Source: Baffinella frigidus
Lineage: Eukaryota; Cryptophyceae; Cryptomonadales; Baffinellaceae
Assembly: GCA_026770585.1 (NCBI GenBank)
Contig: MU646403.1
Coordinates: forward strand, 639,429 to 649,590
DNA: 10,162 nt
Reading direction: 5' to 3'
Shown here: positions 1-5,394 of the stretch, piece after piece
Numbering within the stretch: position 1 is the stretch's first letter
Layout of the letters: every line of letters starts with the position of its first letter
Made by a program: the position numbers and the translations under genes
The notes under the pieces: generated by a model
The model's input: the letters and a program-made list of their open reading frames with translations, nothing else
The model's database searches: none
Told to the model about the DNA's origin: nothing

Positions 1-97
1 GTTTGGGGTTTGGGGATTAGGGCTTAGGGTTGAGGGTTTGGGGTTTGGGGTTTGGGGATTAGGGCTTAGGGTTGAGGGTTTGGGGTTTGGGGTTTAC
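1..97 (+). repeat. Degenerate telomere-like heptamer array (intron)
   Basis: G-rich 7-bp units (TTTGGGG, ATTAGGG, CTTAGGG, TTGAGGG) fill this stretch. On the minus strand it begins with GTAAACCCC directly after the exon ending at 98, so it reads as the 5' part of an intron leaving the window. The G-rich strand points inward from the left end, which is the wrong orientation for a chromosome terminus here. Confidence 0.85.
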
Positions 98-168
98 CGC
101 AGCAACGTACCGCTGGGCTTTCGAAAAAGCGACTGACGAGACCCCCCCCCGGAGTAGCGGTAGCGAGT
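98..168 (-). CDS. EML-like protein, WD40 exon (GGVSSVAFSKAQRYVAA)
   Basis: A 71-nt exon bounded by an acceptor (TTAAACCAG before 168) and a donor (GCTGCG|GTAAAC after 98). After two leading bases the frame reads RGGVSSVAFSKAQRYVAA, which matches the WD40 strand pattern 'V.sVaFS.d.ryvAa'. EML-family proteins carry a similar segment, raV.cvdFS, after the first blade. The two leading bases complete the single G left by the exon ending at 802, giving an Asp codon, so frame and splice phase agree. A run of nine C at 142-150 could hide an indel, and the other two frames are also open, so the call rests on the WD40 match and the phase. The next WD40 residues would lie beyond the left edge. Confidence 0.6.
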
Positions 169-171
169 CTG

Positions 172-401
172 GTTTAAGGTTGAGGGCTTAGGGTTCAGGG
201 TTTGGGGTTCCCGGGTTCAGGGTTTAGGGTTTGGAGCGAGTCTGGGGCCATATGCATCCGTCAGAGGCCACTTATAAACATATGGTTGTGACGCAATTGG
301 TTTCCAGAACAAATTTGACGTACAGAACACTCTCAAGGCTTTTGAGAGTACGAGGGAAGAAGAGAAGGGACACCTAGTGAGGTGCCCCTTCTCAAACCTT
401 C
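172..401. other. Intron: repeat block plus unique sequence
   Basis: Telomere-like heptamers run to about 236 and are followed by unique sequence. On the minus strand 330-400 contains a pyrimidine-rich stretch (CCCTTCTCTTCTTCCC). Its neighbourhood resembles the one at 660-690 (CCTTCTCTTCTTCTC), so part of this intron appears duplicated. I see no convincing exon here. Confidence 0.5.
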
Positions 402-540
402 AACCCTACACCCTACACCCTACACCCTACACCCTACACCCTACACCCTACACCCTACACCCTGCACCCTACACCTTACACCCTACACCCTACACCCTAC
501 ACCCTACACCCTACACCCAAGCCTCTAAACCCTAAACCCT
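402..540 (-). repeat. CCCTACA heptamer block with TAAACCC tail
   Basis: About sixteen nearly perfect tandem CCCTACA units (TGTAGGG on the other strand), with one CCCTGCA and one CCTTACA variant, grade into CCCTAAA by 540. Orientation is opposite to the block at 1-97. A homogenised non-canonical variant suggests local unit-by-unit expansion. Confidence 0.9.
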
Positions 541-554
541 AAAAGCGGACTTAC

Positions 555-585
555 CTGAGAGGGGAACGTTGAGTTCGTTCTTGTA
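555..585 (-). pseudogene. Partial copy of the QYKNELNVPLS exon (donor end)
   Basis: The minus strand reads TACAAGAACGAACTCAACG and continues to CTCTCAG|GTAAGT, a perfect consensus donor. The 45 bp match the 3' half of the exon at 865..802, including flanking intron bases. Possible acceptors are CACAG before 585 or CCTCAG before 613. The longer reading contains LNIPLK, which resembles LNVPLS and may be a further internal copy. It lies downstream of the full exon and keeps only the donor side. Confidence 0.5.
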
Positions 586-790
586 CTGTGACGAGCTTCA
601 GAGGAATGTTGAGCTGAGGTCACAGTAAAGCCTGAGCACTCATGACCAGGCTTGACAGTAACAGAGAAGAAGAGAAGGAGGGTACCTGAGAAGAAAACGG
701 TCCTACACCCTACACCCTACACCATACACCCTACACCCTAATTCTAAACTCCAAACTCTCAACACTAAACCCTAAACCCTAAACCCTCAA
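586..790. other. Intron: unique segment and CCCTACA/CCCTAAA block
   Basis: Positions 591-703 are unique and contain the pyrimidine-rich minus-strand tract also seen near 340-370. From 704 a short CCCTACA block changes to CCCTAAA and ends at the duplicated AAAGCGGACTTACC intron start. No gene is evident on the plus strand. Confidence 0.5.
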
Positions 791-801
791 AGCGGACTTA
801 C

Positions 802-865
802 CTGAGAGGGGAACGTTGAGCTCGTTCTTGTACTGCGCGAACCCGTCCGCCGCTATCCCCCACAC
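802..865 (-). CDS. EML-like protein, exon VWGIAADGFAQYKNELNVPLS
   Basis: A 64-nt exon between a CTCTAAACACAG acceptor and a CTCTCAG|GTAAGT donor, the best donor in the window. It starts in phase 0 with VWGIAADGF and ends in phase 1 after ELNVPLS. The opening VW followed by a short helix-like stretch suits the end of a WD40 blade ('vWd...'), and its position before the GGVSSVAFS exon matches the EML order. No other sign identifies it, and the residues are not diagnostic alone. A donor-side copy is at 585..555. Confidence 0.55.
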
Positions 866-874
866 CTGTGTTTA

Positions 875-1030
875 GAGTTTAGGTTTTAGGGTTTATGGTT
901 TAGCGTTTAGGGTTTAGGGTTTAGGGTTTGGGTTTAGTACACCCCGCCCAAACCAGAGGTTTAGGGTTCGGGGTTCAGGGTTTAGCGTTTAGGGTTTGGG
1001 GTTGGGGGTTGGGGGTTTGGGGTTGGGGTT
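875..1030 (+). repeat. Telomere-like heptamer array (intron)
   Basis: TTTAGGG units with GTTTATGG, TTTAGCG and TTTGGGG variants, broken by about 30 bp of unique sequence at 938-958. It lies between the exon starting at 865 and the exon fragments at 1088-1258. Confidence 0.85.
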
Positions 1031-1087
1031 GATGCAAAACCCTGAAGCGAGCATAGACATGTTCGGGATTCATCTAAACGCCAACTC

Positions 1088-1178
1088 CTAGCACACGGTG
1101 GGCACAGGCGCCATGACTCTCTCCTCCCCAGACATGTCACCAAGCACCTTGAGCCCTGCCTTCCCGATTTCCTTGCCA
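1088..1178 (-). pseudogene. Partial exon copy ending MAPVPTVC-stop
   Basis: The minus-strand frame reads EIGKAGLKVLGDMSGEERV and then MAPVPTVC and TAG. It is a clear homologue of the 3' two-thirds of the exon at 1501..1369 (IGKEVLNVLVDISGQQRV, MAPAPTVW), but Trp has become Cys and is followed by a stop. An AG precedes it (GTGTGGCAAG). It lies downstream of the complete exon and lacks its 5' third. Confidence 0.6.
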
Positions 1179-1221
1179 CACAAACGCGAGCCCCTAGCCC
1201 CCCACCCCCAACCCTTCGCAC

Positions 1222-1258
1222 CCACACGGTGGGCGCAGTTGCCATGATTCACTGCTGC
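1222..1258 (-). pseudogene. Second partial copy of the APTVW exon
   Basis: The minus strand encodes MATAPTVWV, homologous to MAPAPTVW at 1369-1395. A TGA in the aligned frame just before the Met shows decay. About 45 bp are shared with the copies at 1088-1178 and 1369-1501, including the palindromic-looking CCCACACGGTGGGCGCAG. Confidence 0.6.
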
Positions 1259-1368
1259 CTGGCATTACTTCTAGGGTTTAGACGGTCCATCTAAAATATA
1301 TAAGTAATGTAAACCCCCTAGAAGTAACGTAAAAATACAACGGCTCCAAAGTCTGTGGAGACTCTCAC

Positions 1369-1501
1369 CCACACGGTAGGGGCAGGCGCCATGACTCGCT
1401 GTTGCCCGGATATGTCCACAAGCACGTTGAGCACTTCCTTCCCAATTTGCGGGGCCCCCCGATCTTTTCCAAGCGCGCGCTCCCCCGTTGCGACCATGCA
1501 C
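1369..1501 (-). CDS. EML-like protein, WD40 exon CMVATGERALGKDRGAP...
   Basis: The acceptor is CCAAACCAG before 1501. The exon is 133 nt to a TGG|GTGAGAG donor at 1369; an alternative donor after ACC (exon end 1375) would splice PT directly to VWGIAADG. The leading G completes the GG left by the SPDG exon (2426), giving SPDG followed by CMVATGERALGKDRGAP. This is the WD40 pattern 'SPDG..vATGe', as in the EML blade after HELP. The remainder reads IGKEVLNVLVDISGQQRV and then MAPAPTVW, where P.V.VW would fit the end of the blade. Acceptor-side copies lie at 1745 and 1936, donor-side copies at 1222-1258 and 1088-1178. A second open frame covers the same bases, but the copies conserve this one. 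Confidence 0.68.
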
Positions 1502-1502
1502 C

Positions 1503-1683
1503 TGGTTTGGGGTTGAGGATTGAGGGTTTGGGGTTCAGCATTAAACGTTTATGTTTAAGCGTTTTGGTTTTGGGTTTTTGGTTTAGGGCTTGGGGTTTGG
1601 CGATTAGCGTTCAGCGTGAAGCGCTGAGGGTTGAGGGTTTAACCCTAAACCTGAACCCTAAACAAGGGATGTGTACTGTAGAT
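1503..1683 (+). repeat. Telomere-like heptamer array with one inverted patch
   Basis: TTTGGGG, TTGAGGG, TTTAGGG and TTAAGCG variants fill this intron segment. At about 1640-1665 the orientation flips to AACCCTAAAC. The 3' end on the minus strand supplies the CAAACCAG acceptor of the next exon. Confidence 0.8.
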
Positions 1684-1689
1684 TTCAGG

Positions 1690-1745
1690 TTAGCGCCCCC
1701 CCCCGGTCTTTCCCTAGCGCGCGCTCCCCCGTTGAGACTATGCAT
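1690..1745 (-). pseudogene. Acceptor-side copy, exon CIVSTGERALGKDRGG
   Basis: After CTCAACCAG the minus strand reads one base and then CIVSTGERALGKDRGG, homologous to CMVATGERALGKDRG at 1501. The Leu, Gly and Asp codons differ only at synonymous third positions. The copy lacks a donor and runs into a TGA at 1685-1687. It sits upstream of the complete exon. Confidence 0.6.
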
Positions 1746-1748
1746 CTG

Positions 1749-1890
1749 GTTGAGGGTTTGGGGTTTAGACTTGAGCGTTAAGCGCTGAGCGTTACGCGTT
1801 ACGTGTTTGGGGTTTGGGGTTGAGCGACTAGCATTTAGCGGTGAGCGTTGAGCGTCTAGCGTTTAGCGTTTAGCAACTAACGGTGGGTGT
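1749..1890 (+). repeat. Degenerate heptamer array with TTTAGCG/TTGAGCG units
   Basis: The period of 6-7 bp persists but the units are strongly altered (TTGAGCG, TTAAGCG, TTTAGCG, GTTACGC). GCG replaces GGG across the block, another local variant family. Confidence 0.75.
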
Positions 1891-1893
1891 TTA

Positions 1894-1936
1894 GCGGTCT
1901 TTCCCTAGCGCGCGCTGCCCCGTTGCGACTTTGCAC
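1894..1936 (-). pseudogene. Acceptor-side copy, exon CKVATGQRALGKDR
   Basis: After an AAAAG acceptor-like end the minus strand reads one base and then CKVATGQRALGKDR, followed by TAA. This is the third copy of the 5' third of the exon at 1501..1369, more diverged (Met to Lys, Glu to Gln). It lies further upstream and is truncated at the 3' side. Confidence 0.6.
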
Positions 1937-2016
1937 CTTTTGGGGGGGTTGGGGTTTAGGGTTTAGGGTTTAGGGTTTGGGGTTTAGGATATAAACTTTA
2001 GGATTCAACCCTAGAC

Positions 2017-2094
2017 CCGAATCCTCAACATCTTTTGCAATTCTTGTACCTGAGTGCGTTCAAATTCGTCTACTGCCGCCGGGGCTTTTTTGCA
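2017..2094 (-). CDS. Possible exon CKKAPAAVDEFERTQVQELQ
   Basis: The minus strand is open from TGC at 2094 through AVDEFERTQVQELQKMLRIR to a TAG at 2011-2013. Candidate donors are ACTCAG|GTACAAG (after 2050) and ATTCGG|GTCTAG (after 2017). Candidate acceptors are GCAAAAAAG and GGCGGCAG. The sequence is helix-rich and coiled-coil-like. It lies between the WD40 exons 2186 and 1501 and does not fit the 2/1 splice between them, so it may be a skipped or foreign exon. No family recognised. Confidence 0.3.
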
Positions 2095-2185
2095 TGAGTT
2101 GAGGGGCCGGGGGGCTGGGGTTTTAGGGTGTGGGGTTTAGGGTTTAGGGCTAGAGTTTAGAACTTGGGGGTTAGGGGTTAGGAAC

Positions 2186-2259
2186 CCGTCAGGAGAGAGC
2201 GCCGTGCACGTAATTTCTCCCCGGTGCTTGGAAAACACCTTCAGGGGCAGGGATCCGTT
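2186..2259 (-). CDS. EML-like WD40 exon, second version (NGSLPLKVFSKHRG)
   Basis: The acceptor ACATCCATTTCAG has a good pyrimidine tract, the exon is 74 nt, and the donor is GACGG|GTTCC. It reads NGSLPLKVFSKHRGEITC and then TALSPDG, a canonical WD40 'GH.geItc.alSPDG' with Arg-Gly in place of Gly-His. Start phase 0 and end phase 2 equal those of the version at 2481..2426, so either could be spliced between the HELP exon and the CMVATGE exon, but not both. Between VFSK and SPDG the two versions differ at four codons, three of them synonymous. This one has a different first six codons. Confidence 0.65.
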
Positions 2260-2425
2260 CTGAAATGGATGTATGGAGCCCCCGGGGGGGGCTCCACACC
2301 AAAAGACCTCCTAAGGCAAAACTGTGTGAACCGCGCCAGGCCCGTCCAAACCGCGAAGAGGAAGGGGTAGGTACTAAACTTTTTAGGGTTTAAGGTTTCG
2401 GGTTTCGGGGTTCGGGGTTCGGTAC

Positions 2426-2481
2426 CCGTCAGGAGAGAGCGCCGCGCACGTGATTTCTCCCCGGTGCTTCGAAAATACCGC
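2426..2481 (-). CDS. EML-like protein, WD40 exon AVFSKHRGEITCAALSPDG
   Basis: A 56-nt exon between ACTACGCGCAG and GACGG|GTACC. It reads AVFSKHRGEITCAALSPDG, a strong WD40 opening. Joined after RKQ of the HELP exon (phase 0 to 0) it reproduces the EML arrangement, in which the HELP domain ends in a TQR.Y.GH-type segment followed by the first WD40 strand. The end phase of 2 fits the one-base start of the exon at 1501. A complete second version lies 240 bp downstream on the minus strand. Confidence 0.72.
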
Positions 2482-2539
2482 CTGCGCGTAGTGGTTTGGG
2501 GCTTAGGGTTCAGGATTTGGGGTTGATAGTTGATCATAA

Positions 2540-2655
2540 CTAAGGGTTATATGTTTTGTACCAGACAACGAATGAACAATAGTTATACAGGCTAAAAACC
2601 TTCAAAACCAGCCGTTTTCCGGTACAAAAATAAAAATAAAATATAAAAGGCAAAC
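2540..2655. other. Intron copy A with GTACCAG/GTACAAA motifs
   Basis: AT-rich sequence containing TTTTGTACCAG, CCTTCAAAACCAGCCGTTTTCCGGTACAAAAA. The same order of motifs recurs at 2776-2855, so exon and flanking intron were duplicated together as a unit of about 220 bp. I see no coding signal here apart from the exon copy that follows. Confidence 0.55.
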
Positions 2656-2712
2656 CTTTTTGCGCAGCGTGGGGTCTTCCGCGAGGGTGAGCGTGGCGCA
2701 GTGGTGCACGGC
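2656..2712 (-). pseudogene. Donor-side copy of the HELP exon (AVHHCATLTLAEDPTLRKK)
   Basis: The minus strand reads AVHHCATLTLAEDPTLRKK up to AAG|GTTTGCC, homologous to AVYHCASLALAEDTTLRKQ at the end of the HELP exon. Upstream, a 28-bp direct repeat of GTGCACCACTGCGCC shifts the frame and the first half of HELP is missing. It lies downstream of the complete exon and keeps only the donor side. Confidence 0.65.
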
Positions 2713-2857
2713 CACGCGCGAGGGCGCAGTGGTGCACGTGCGAGGGCGCCTTCGCAATAACAAAGAGAGATATAATTTGTACCAGAAAAGGGCTGCATAA
2801 CAGTAATATAGGGTACAAACCTTCAAATCCAGCCGTTTCCCGATACAAAAATTACAT

Positions 2858-2924
2858 GAATATATATGTATATATATATATATATGAAATAAAAAAGGTA
2901 TATATACATGAAATAAAAAAGGTA
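2858..2924. repeat. AT microsatellite and 17-bp direct repeat
   Basis: A short (TA)n run at 2859-2886 is followed by ATGAAATAAAAAAGGTA at 2884-2900 and again at 2908-2924. Both lie inside the intron after the HELP exon. Confidence 0.8.
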
Positions 2925-2948
2925 AACAAAAATGGGGGAGGGGTAAAC

Positions 2949-3074
2949 CTGTTTACGGAGCGTGGTGTCCTCGGCGAGAGCGAGGGACGCACAGTGGTAG
3001 ACCGCATGCGCAGAGGGGAGTTGGAAGAGGTTGGCGCGGCAGTCGTGTCCTCTGTACCCGAACACGTGTTCCAC
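2949..3074 (-). CDS. EML/EMAP-like protein, HELP-domain exon
   Basis: A 126-nt exon (42 codons, phase 0/0) between CTAAATCGGCAG and AAACAG|GTTTAC. It opens [17 protein letters not shown] and continues QLPSAHAVYHCASLALAED to TLRKQ. This matches the HELP motif of EML proteins: a hydrophobic lead, GYRG.dCR.NL, an L..G..VY..A strand pair, and a closing R.Q that precedes the first WD40 blade. EML proteins bind microtubules through the HELP/WD40 (TAPE) fold. An acceptor-side copy at 3390..3328 differs in this frame mostly at synonymous sites (GAA/GAG, TAC/TAT, AGA/CGC, GCC/GCG). This is the best supported coding call in the window. Confidence 0.8.
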
Positions 3075-3127
3075 CTGCCGATTTAGCCATGCATCAGCGC
3101 ATAGGATATATATTTACACATGTATGA

Positions 3128-3243
<116 letters not shown>

Positions 3244-3256
3244 ACATATATACATA

Positions 3257-3300
3257 TACGCCGGCTGATGTTTACGTATACGCCGAATAATAGTGTACAT
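3257..3300 (+). repeat. GCCGGCTGAT...GTGTACAT repeat, copy 1
   Basis: TACGCCGGCTGATGTTTACG followed by CGCCGAATAATAGTGTACAT matches 3420-3465 (AAGCCGGCCGATATTTTGTG, then GCCGACTGATCATTGTGTACAT). Each copy contains two GCCGRCYGAT-like subunits about 21 bp apart. It belongs to the duplicated block that includes the HELP exon copies. Confidence 0.6.
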
Positions 3301-3327
3301 ACCCTACGCGGCACAGGGTAAACTAAG

Positions 3328-3390
3328 GTCGGGGGGTTGGAAGAGGTCCGCGCGGCAGTCGTGTCCGCGATACCCGAACACGTGCTCCAC
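3328..3390 (-). pseudogene. Acceptor-side copy of the HELP exon
   Basis: After GGATGGGGCAG the minus strand reads [20 protein letters not shown] and then loses similarity. Five of the seven changed codons relative to the complete exon are silent. It has no donor and lacks the second half of HELP. It lies upstream of the complete exon. Flanking sequence (ATGCATCAGCGCATA) is also shared, but about 110 bp, including the second GCCGGCCGAT repeat, sit between it and this copy. Confidence 0.65.
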
Positions 3391-3419
3391 CTGCCCCATC
3401 CGCTTTCGTGATTAGTGTG

Positions 3420-3465
3420 TAAGCCGGCCGATATTTTGTGTAAGCCGACTGATCATTGTGTACAT
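3420..3465 (+). repeat. GCCGGCCGAT...GTGTACAT repeat, copy 2
   Basis: Second copy of the element at 3257-3300, with an internal duplication of about 21 bp (GCCGGCCGATATTTTGTGTA, then GCCGACTGATCATTGTGTAC). Confidence 0.6.
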
Positions 3466-3540
3466 CGGCGCCCCTTTCGCCATGCATTCGTGCACCAGAC
3501 GCTTTAGTGATGCATCAGCGCATATAGCATATATACTCAA

Positions 3541-3559
3541 ATATATATACTGAAATATA

Positions 3560-3608
<49 letters not shown>

Positions 3609-3612
3609 GTAC

Positions 3613-3647
<35 letters not shown>

Positions 3648-3650
3648 TAC
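3541..3650. repeat. Compound (TA)n-(CA)n microsatellite
   Basis: An interrupted TA tract with TGTA interruptions changes to ACACACACACACACAC at 3632-3646 and then joins a telomere-like block. Confidence 0.95.
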
Positions 3651-3708
3651 GGTTTAGGGTGCAGGGTTTAGGGTGCAGGGTTTAGGGTTTAGGGTTTAGG
3701 GTTTACAC
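3651..3708 (+). repeat. TTTAGGG/TGCAGGG heptamer array
   Basis: Near-canonical TTTAGGG units with two TGCAGGG variants. On the minus strand it begins GTGTAAACCC immediately after the CTCGAG end of the acidic exon, so it is the 5' end of that intron. Confidence 0.9.
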
Positions 3709-3816
3709 CTCGAGGTGCGGCGACCCCTCCCCGCGAGCGTCAACGAAACCCTGCTCGTCCGCCCCGTCCCCTTCCCCCCCCTCTGCTGGAGCCTCGATCC
3801 CTGCCGCCCGCCGCAT
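3709..3816 (-). CDS. Acidic exon MRRAAGIEAPAEGGEGDG...SPHLE
   Basis: Open from an ATG at 3816 to CTCGAG|GTGTAAAC, 36 codons ending in phase 0. It reads MRRAAGIEAPAEGGEGDG, then ADEQGFVDARGE and SPHLE, a Gly/Glu-rich linker. Joined to the HELP exon it would give [12 protein letters not shown], resembling the Leu-rich lead into HELP in EML proteins. No clear acceptor precedes it (CTACATCG), so it is either a translation start or the donor-side half of an exon whose acceptor-side half is at 4121..4000. No known domain. Confidence 0.5.
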
Positions 3817-3824
3817 CGATGTAG

Positions 3825-3990
3825 GGTTAGGGATGAGGGATGAGGGATGAGGGATCAGGGATCAGGGATTAGGGATCAGGGATTAGGGTCACGGTTTACG
3901 GTTTACGGTTTACGGTTTACGGTTTACGATGTAGGATGTACGGGCTAAGGTTTAACGATTAGGTTTTACGGTGTACGGTTTAGGTTTGTT
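3825..3990 (+). repeat. Heptamer blocks GATGAGG, GATCAGG/GATTAGG and TTTACGG
   Basis: Three successive variant families, all of period 7: GGGATGA (about 4 units), GGGATCA/GGGATTA (about 6), then five perfect TTTACGG units at 3897-3927, decaying into GATGTAGG and GTTTAGG. It separates the two copies of the acidic exon. Confidence 0.9.
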
Positions 3991-3999
3991 GCGCCGTGT

Positions 4000-4121
4000 T
4001 CAAGGCGAACTCTCTCCGCGAACGTCGACAAAACCCTCCGCATCCGCCCCGTCCCCTTCCCCCCCTTCTACTGGCGCCTCAATCCTTGCCGCCCGCCGCA
4101 TCGATTTAATCCCGCCAGCTA
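4000..4121 (-). pseudogene. Acceptor-side copy of the acidic exon
   Basis: After CCCGATTTCAG the minus strand reads two bases and then AGGIKSMRRAARIEAP, followed by VEGGEGDGADAEGFVDVRGE, and ends SSP with TGA at 4000. It is homologous over about 105 bp to 3816..3709. The two leading bases complete the phase-1 end of the exon at 5796, so the acceptor looks genuine. There is no donor at the place where the other copy has one; GAC|GTTCGC is a possible internal donor in phase 0. It may be an active exon with a shifted donor or a broken copy. Confidence 0.5.
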
Positions 4122-4429
4122 CTGAAATCGGGTACTGGACATCACGGTTACATTTCGTGGATAATACAGTATTTTCCAGCCCATTTGCACAAAAGCTAAC
4201 CGGAATGTCCAGTTTTCGAGCGGTCGGCGCATTCACCCCGGCGGTCGGTAGCAACCGCGTCGATTCAGCTCGATCAGTACAAACACCGTCGAAACCCCGG
4301 TCAGCGGGAGCAGACGTTCTATACGCGCATTACAGCAAATTTCACCCTCAAGATAGCTCAAAATACAGCACATTAAATCGCGAGACTGTTGACTGATGAG
4401 AGCGTTTTCTGGTGTAAAGCCTGCTCGGA

Positions 4430-4577
4430 TTAGGTGTCGTCCGGGTACAAACACCCTCAAAACGGTTTTAAGTCAGCGGGACGTGACTGTTGTACGCAGC
4501 CAGTCACAGCGGTTTTGCCCCTCCAAACCACAGTTGACTAATCGCACCTCTGCATCTACAAATAAAATAAAATCCAT
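4430..4577 (+). repeat. ~148-bp satellite, diverged copy 0
   Basis: It contains GGGTACAAACACCCTC, CCACAGTTGACTAATCG and ATCCATCGCCCC in the same order as the next unit. An older related segment at 4270-4400 has AGTACAAACACCGTCG and ACTGTTGACTGA. Confidence 0.5.
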
Positions 4578-4725
4578 CGCCCCCGTACAAACCCCACCCG
4601 GTTCAGTCAACTGCATCGATTCTCTCGGGAGGCGCACCGCAATCCGTCGGCGGGAGAATCGGCGCTGCCACAGCAGTTGACTAATCATCCCATTCCCCGG
4701 TACAAATCCTTACGTTTTTAGTCAA
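4578..4725 (+). repeat. ~148-bp satellite, copy 1
   Basis: It starts CGCCCCCGTACAAACCC, passes through TGCATCGATTCTCTCGGGAG, then AATCCGTCGGCGGGAGAATC, CAGTTGACTAATCATCCC and CGGTACAAATCCTTACG, and ends at the next CGCCCCCGTAC, 148 bp later. Confidence 0.8.
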
Positions 4726-5044
4726 CGCCCCCGTACAAACCCGCCAAATTCAGTCGATTGCACCGATTCTATCGGGAGGCGCAACGCAATCCATCGGCGG
4801 GAAAACCGGCGCTGCCACCACAGTTGCTACGCGGGAGAGTTAAATGTCATTTTACGCCCTGCGTCTTTCTATTATTTTCCCTTGAAATCGGCAAATGTTG
4901 CCGGAAATGCCCACAAATAATTGACTTTGAGCCTGCCGGTAACCGCAAGATATGCTTTCCGGTTGCCTAGATAAGACACCTACCCCTCCCCCGTAGTGAG
5001 TAATCATTCCTTTTCCAGGTACAAACAATGCCTTTTTCAGTCAT
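4726..5044 (+). repeat. ~148-bp satellite, copy 2, interrupted by an insertion
   Basis: It has the same start and internal order as copy 1 (TGCACCGATTCTATCGGGAG, AATCCATCGGCGGGAAAACC, CACAGTTG). It is then broken by 4827-4996 and resumes with TGAGTAATCATTCC and CAGGTACAAACAATGCC. Removing the 170-bp insert leaves 149 bp, against 148 for copy 1. Confidence 0.8.
4827..4996. mobile_element. MITE-like 170-bp insertion
   Basis: The left end CTACGCGGGAGAG and right end CTCCCCCGTAG form imperfect terminal inverted repeats (11 of 13 positions match). The flanks are ...CAGTTG and TGAGTAATC, whereas the uninterrupted satellite copy reads CAGTTGACTAATC, so TG appears on both sides as a likely 2-bp target duplication. 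No coding capacity is visible; a small internal stem (CGGCAAATGTTGCCG) lies near 4890. The superfamily cannot be assigned from these ends. Confidence 0.65.
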
Positions 5045-5101
5045 CGCCCCCGTACAAACCCGCCCAGATCAGTTAACTGCCTTAGTGTCCCACGGTTGAC
5101 A
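5045..5101 (+). repeat. ~148-bp satellite, truncated copy 3
   Basis: CGCCCCCGTACAAACCCGCC and CAGTTAACTGC follow the unit. The middle is deleted and the sequence rejoins at CCCACGGTTGAC. Confidence 0.65.
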
Positions 5102-5185
5102 AAACTGGGCACGGTGTGTACCAGGATGGTGACTAAACCGGACATGGCTAGTACCAGGAACAGCAAGAATCATTCAACTGTGGGA
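5087..5185. repeat. Small foldback with TCCCACRGTTGA ends
   Basis: GTCCCACGGTTGAC at 5087-5100 and TTCAACTGTGGGA at 5173-5185 are inverted copies. Between them are two GTACCAGGA motifs (near 5120 and 5150). Confidence 0.55.
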
Positions 5186-5193
5186 TTCTCGGG

Positions 5194-5394
5194 CCACTCG
5201 AGGCTAGAAGAGGGTGCATTTTAAAAGTGGGTTTGTTAAATTTTTACCTGTCACGGGCGGGTTTAGTCACGTTGCTGCTTGATATCGAGCAGCAGCATGA
5301 CCAAACGCGACTTTTTATGTAAACATTGCTACACACCGCTCCACTTGTAAAGGAACCCCGGTTTTAAAATGGTCACATTTCTAGCCTCGAGTGG
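5194..5394. mobile_element. Foldback element with nested palindrome
   Basis: The outer arms CCACTCGAGGCTAGAA (5194-5209) and TTCTAGCCTCGAGTGG (5379-5394) are perfect 16-bp inverted copies. After a 7-bp mismatched gap the inverted match resumes with CATTTTAAAA / TTTTAAAATG. Inside, 5257-5310 is a second, near-perfect palindrome centred on GATATC (24 of 30 positions per arm match). No open frame of note. This resembles a non-autonomous foldback transposon or a structured element; no target duplication was identified. Confidence 0.6.

Noticed and set aside
1-100. A true chromosome end (telomere) at the left edge
   Set aside because: The repeats are degenerate, broken by exons, present in both orientations through the whole window, and G-rich inward at the left edge. 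They are interstitial.
402-517. CRISPR-like array from regular short repeats
   Set aside because: Units are contiguous 7-mers without spacers; this is a simple tandem repeat.
3971-4680. Plus-strand open frames of 141 and 94 codons
   Set aside because: They cover the antisense of the acidic exon copy and the 148-bp satellite; no domain, and satellite copies do not preserve the frame.
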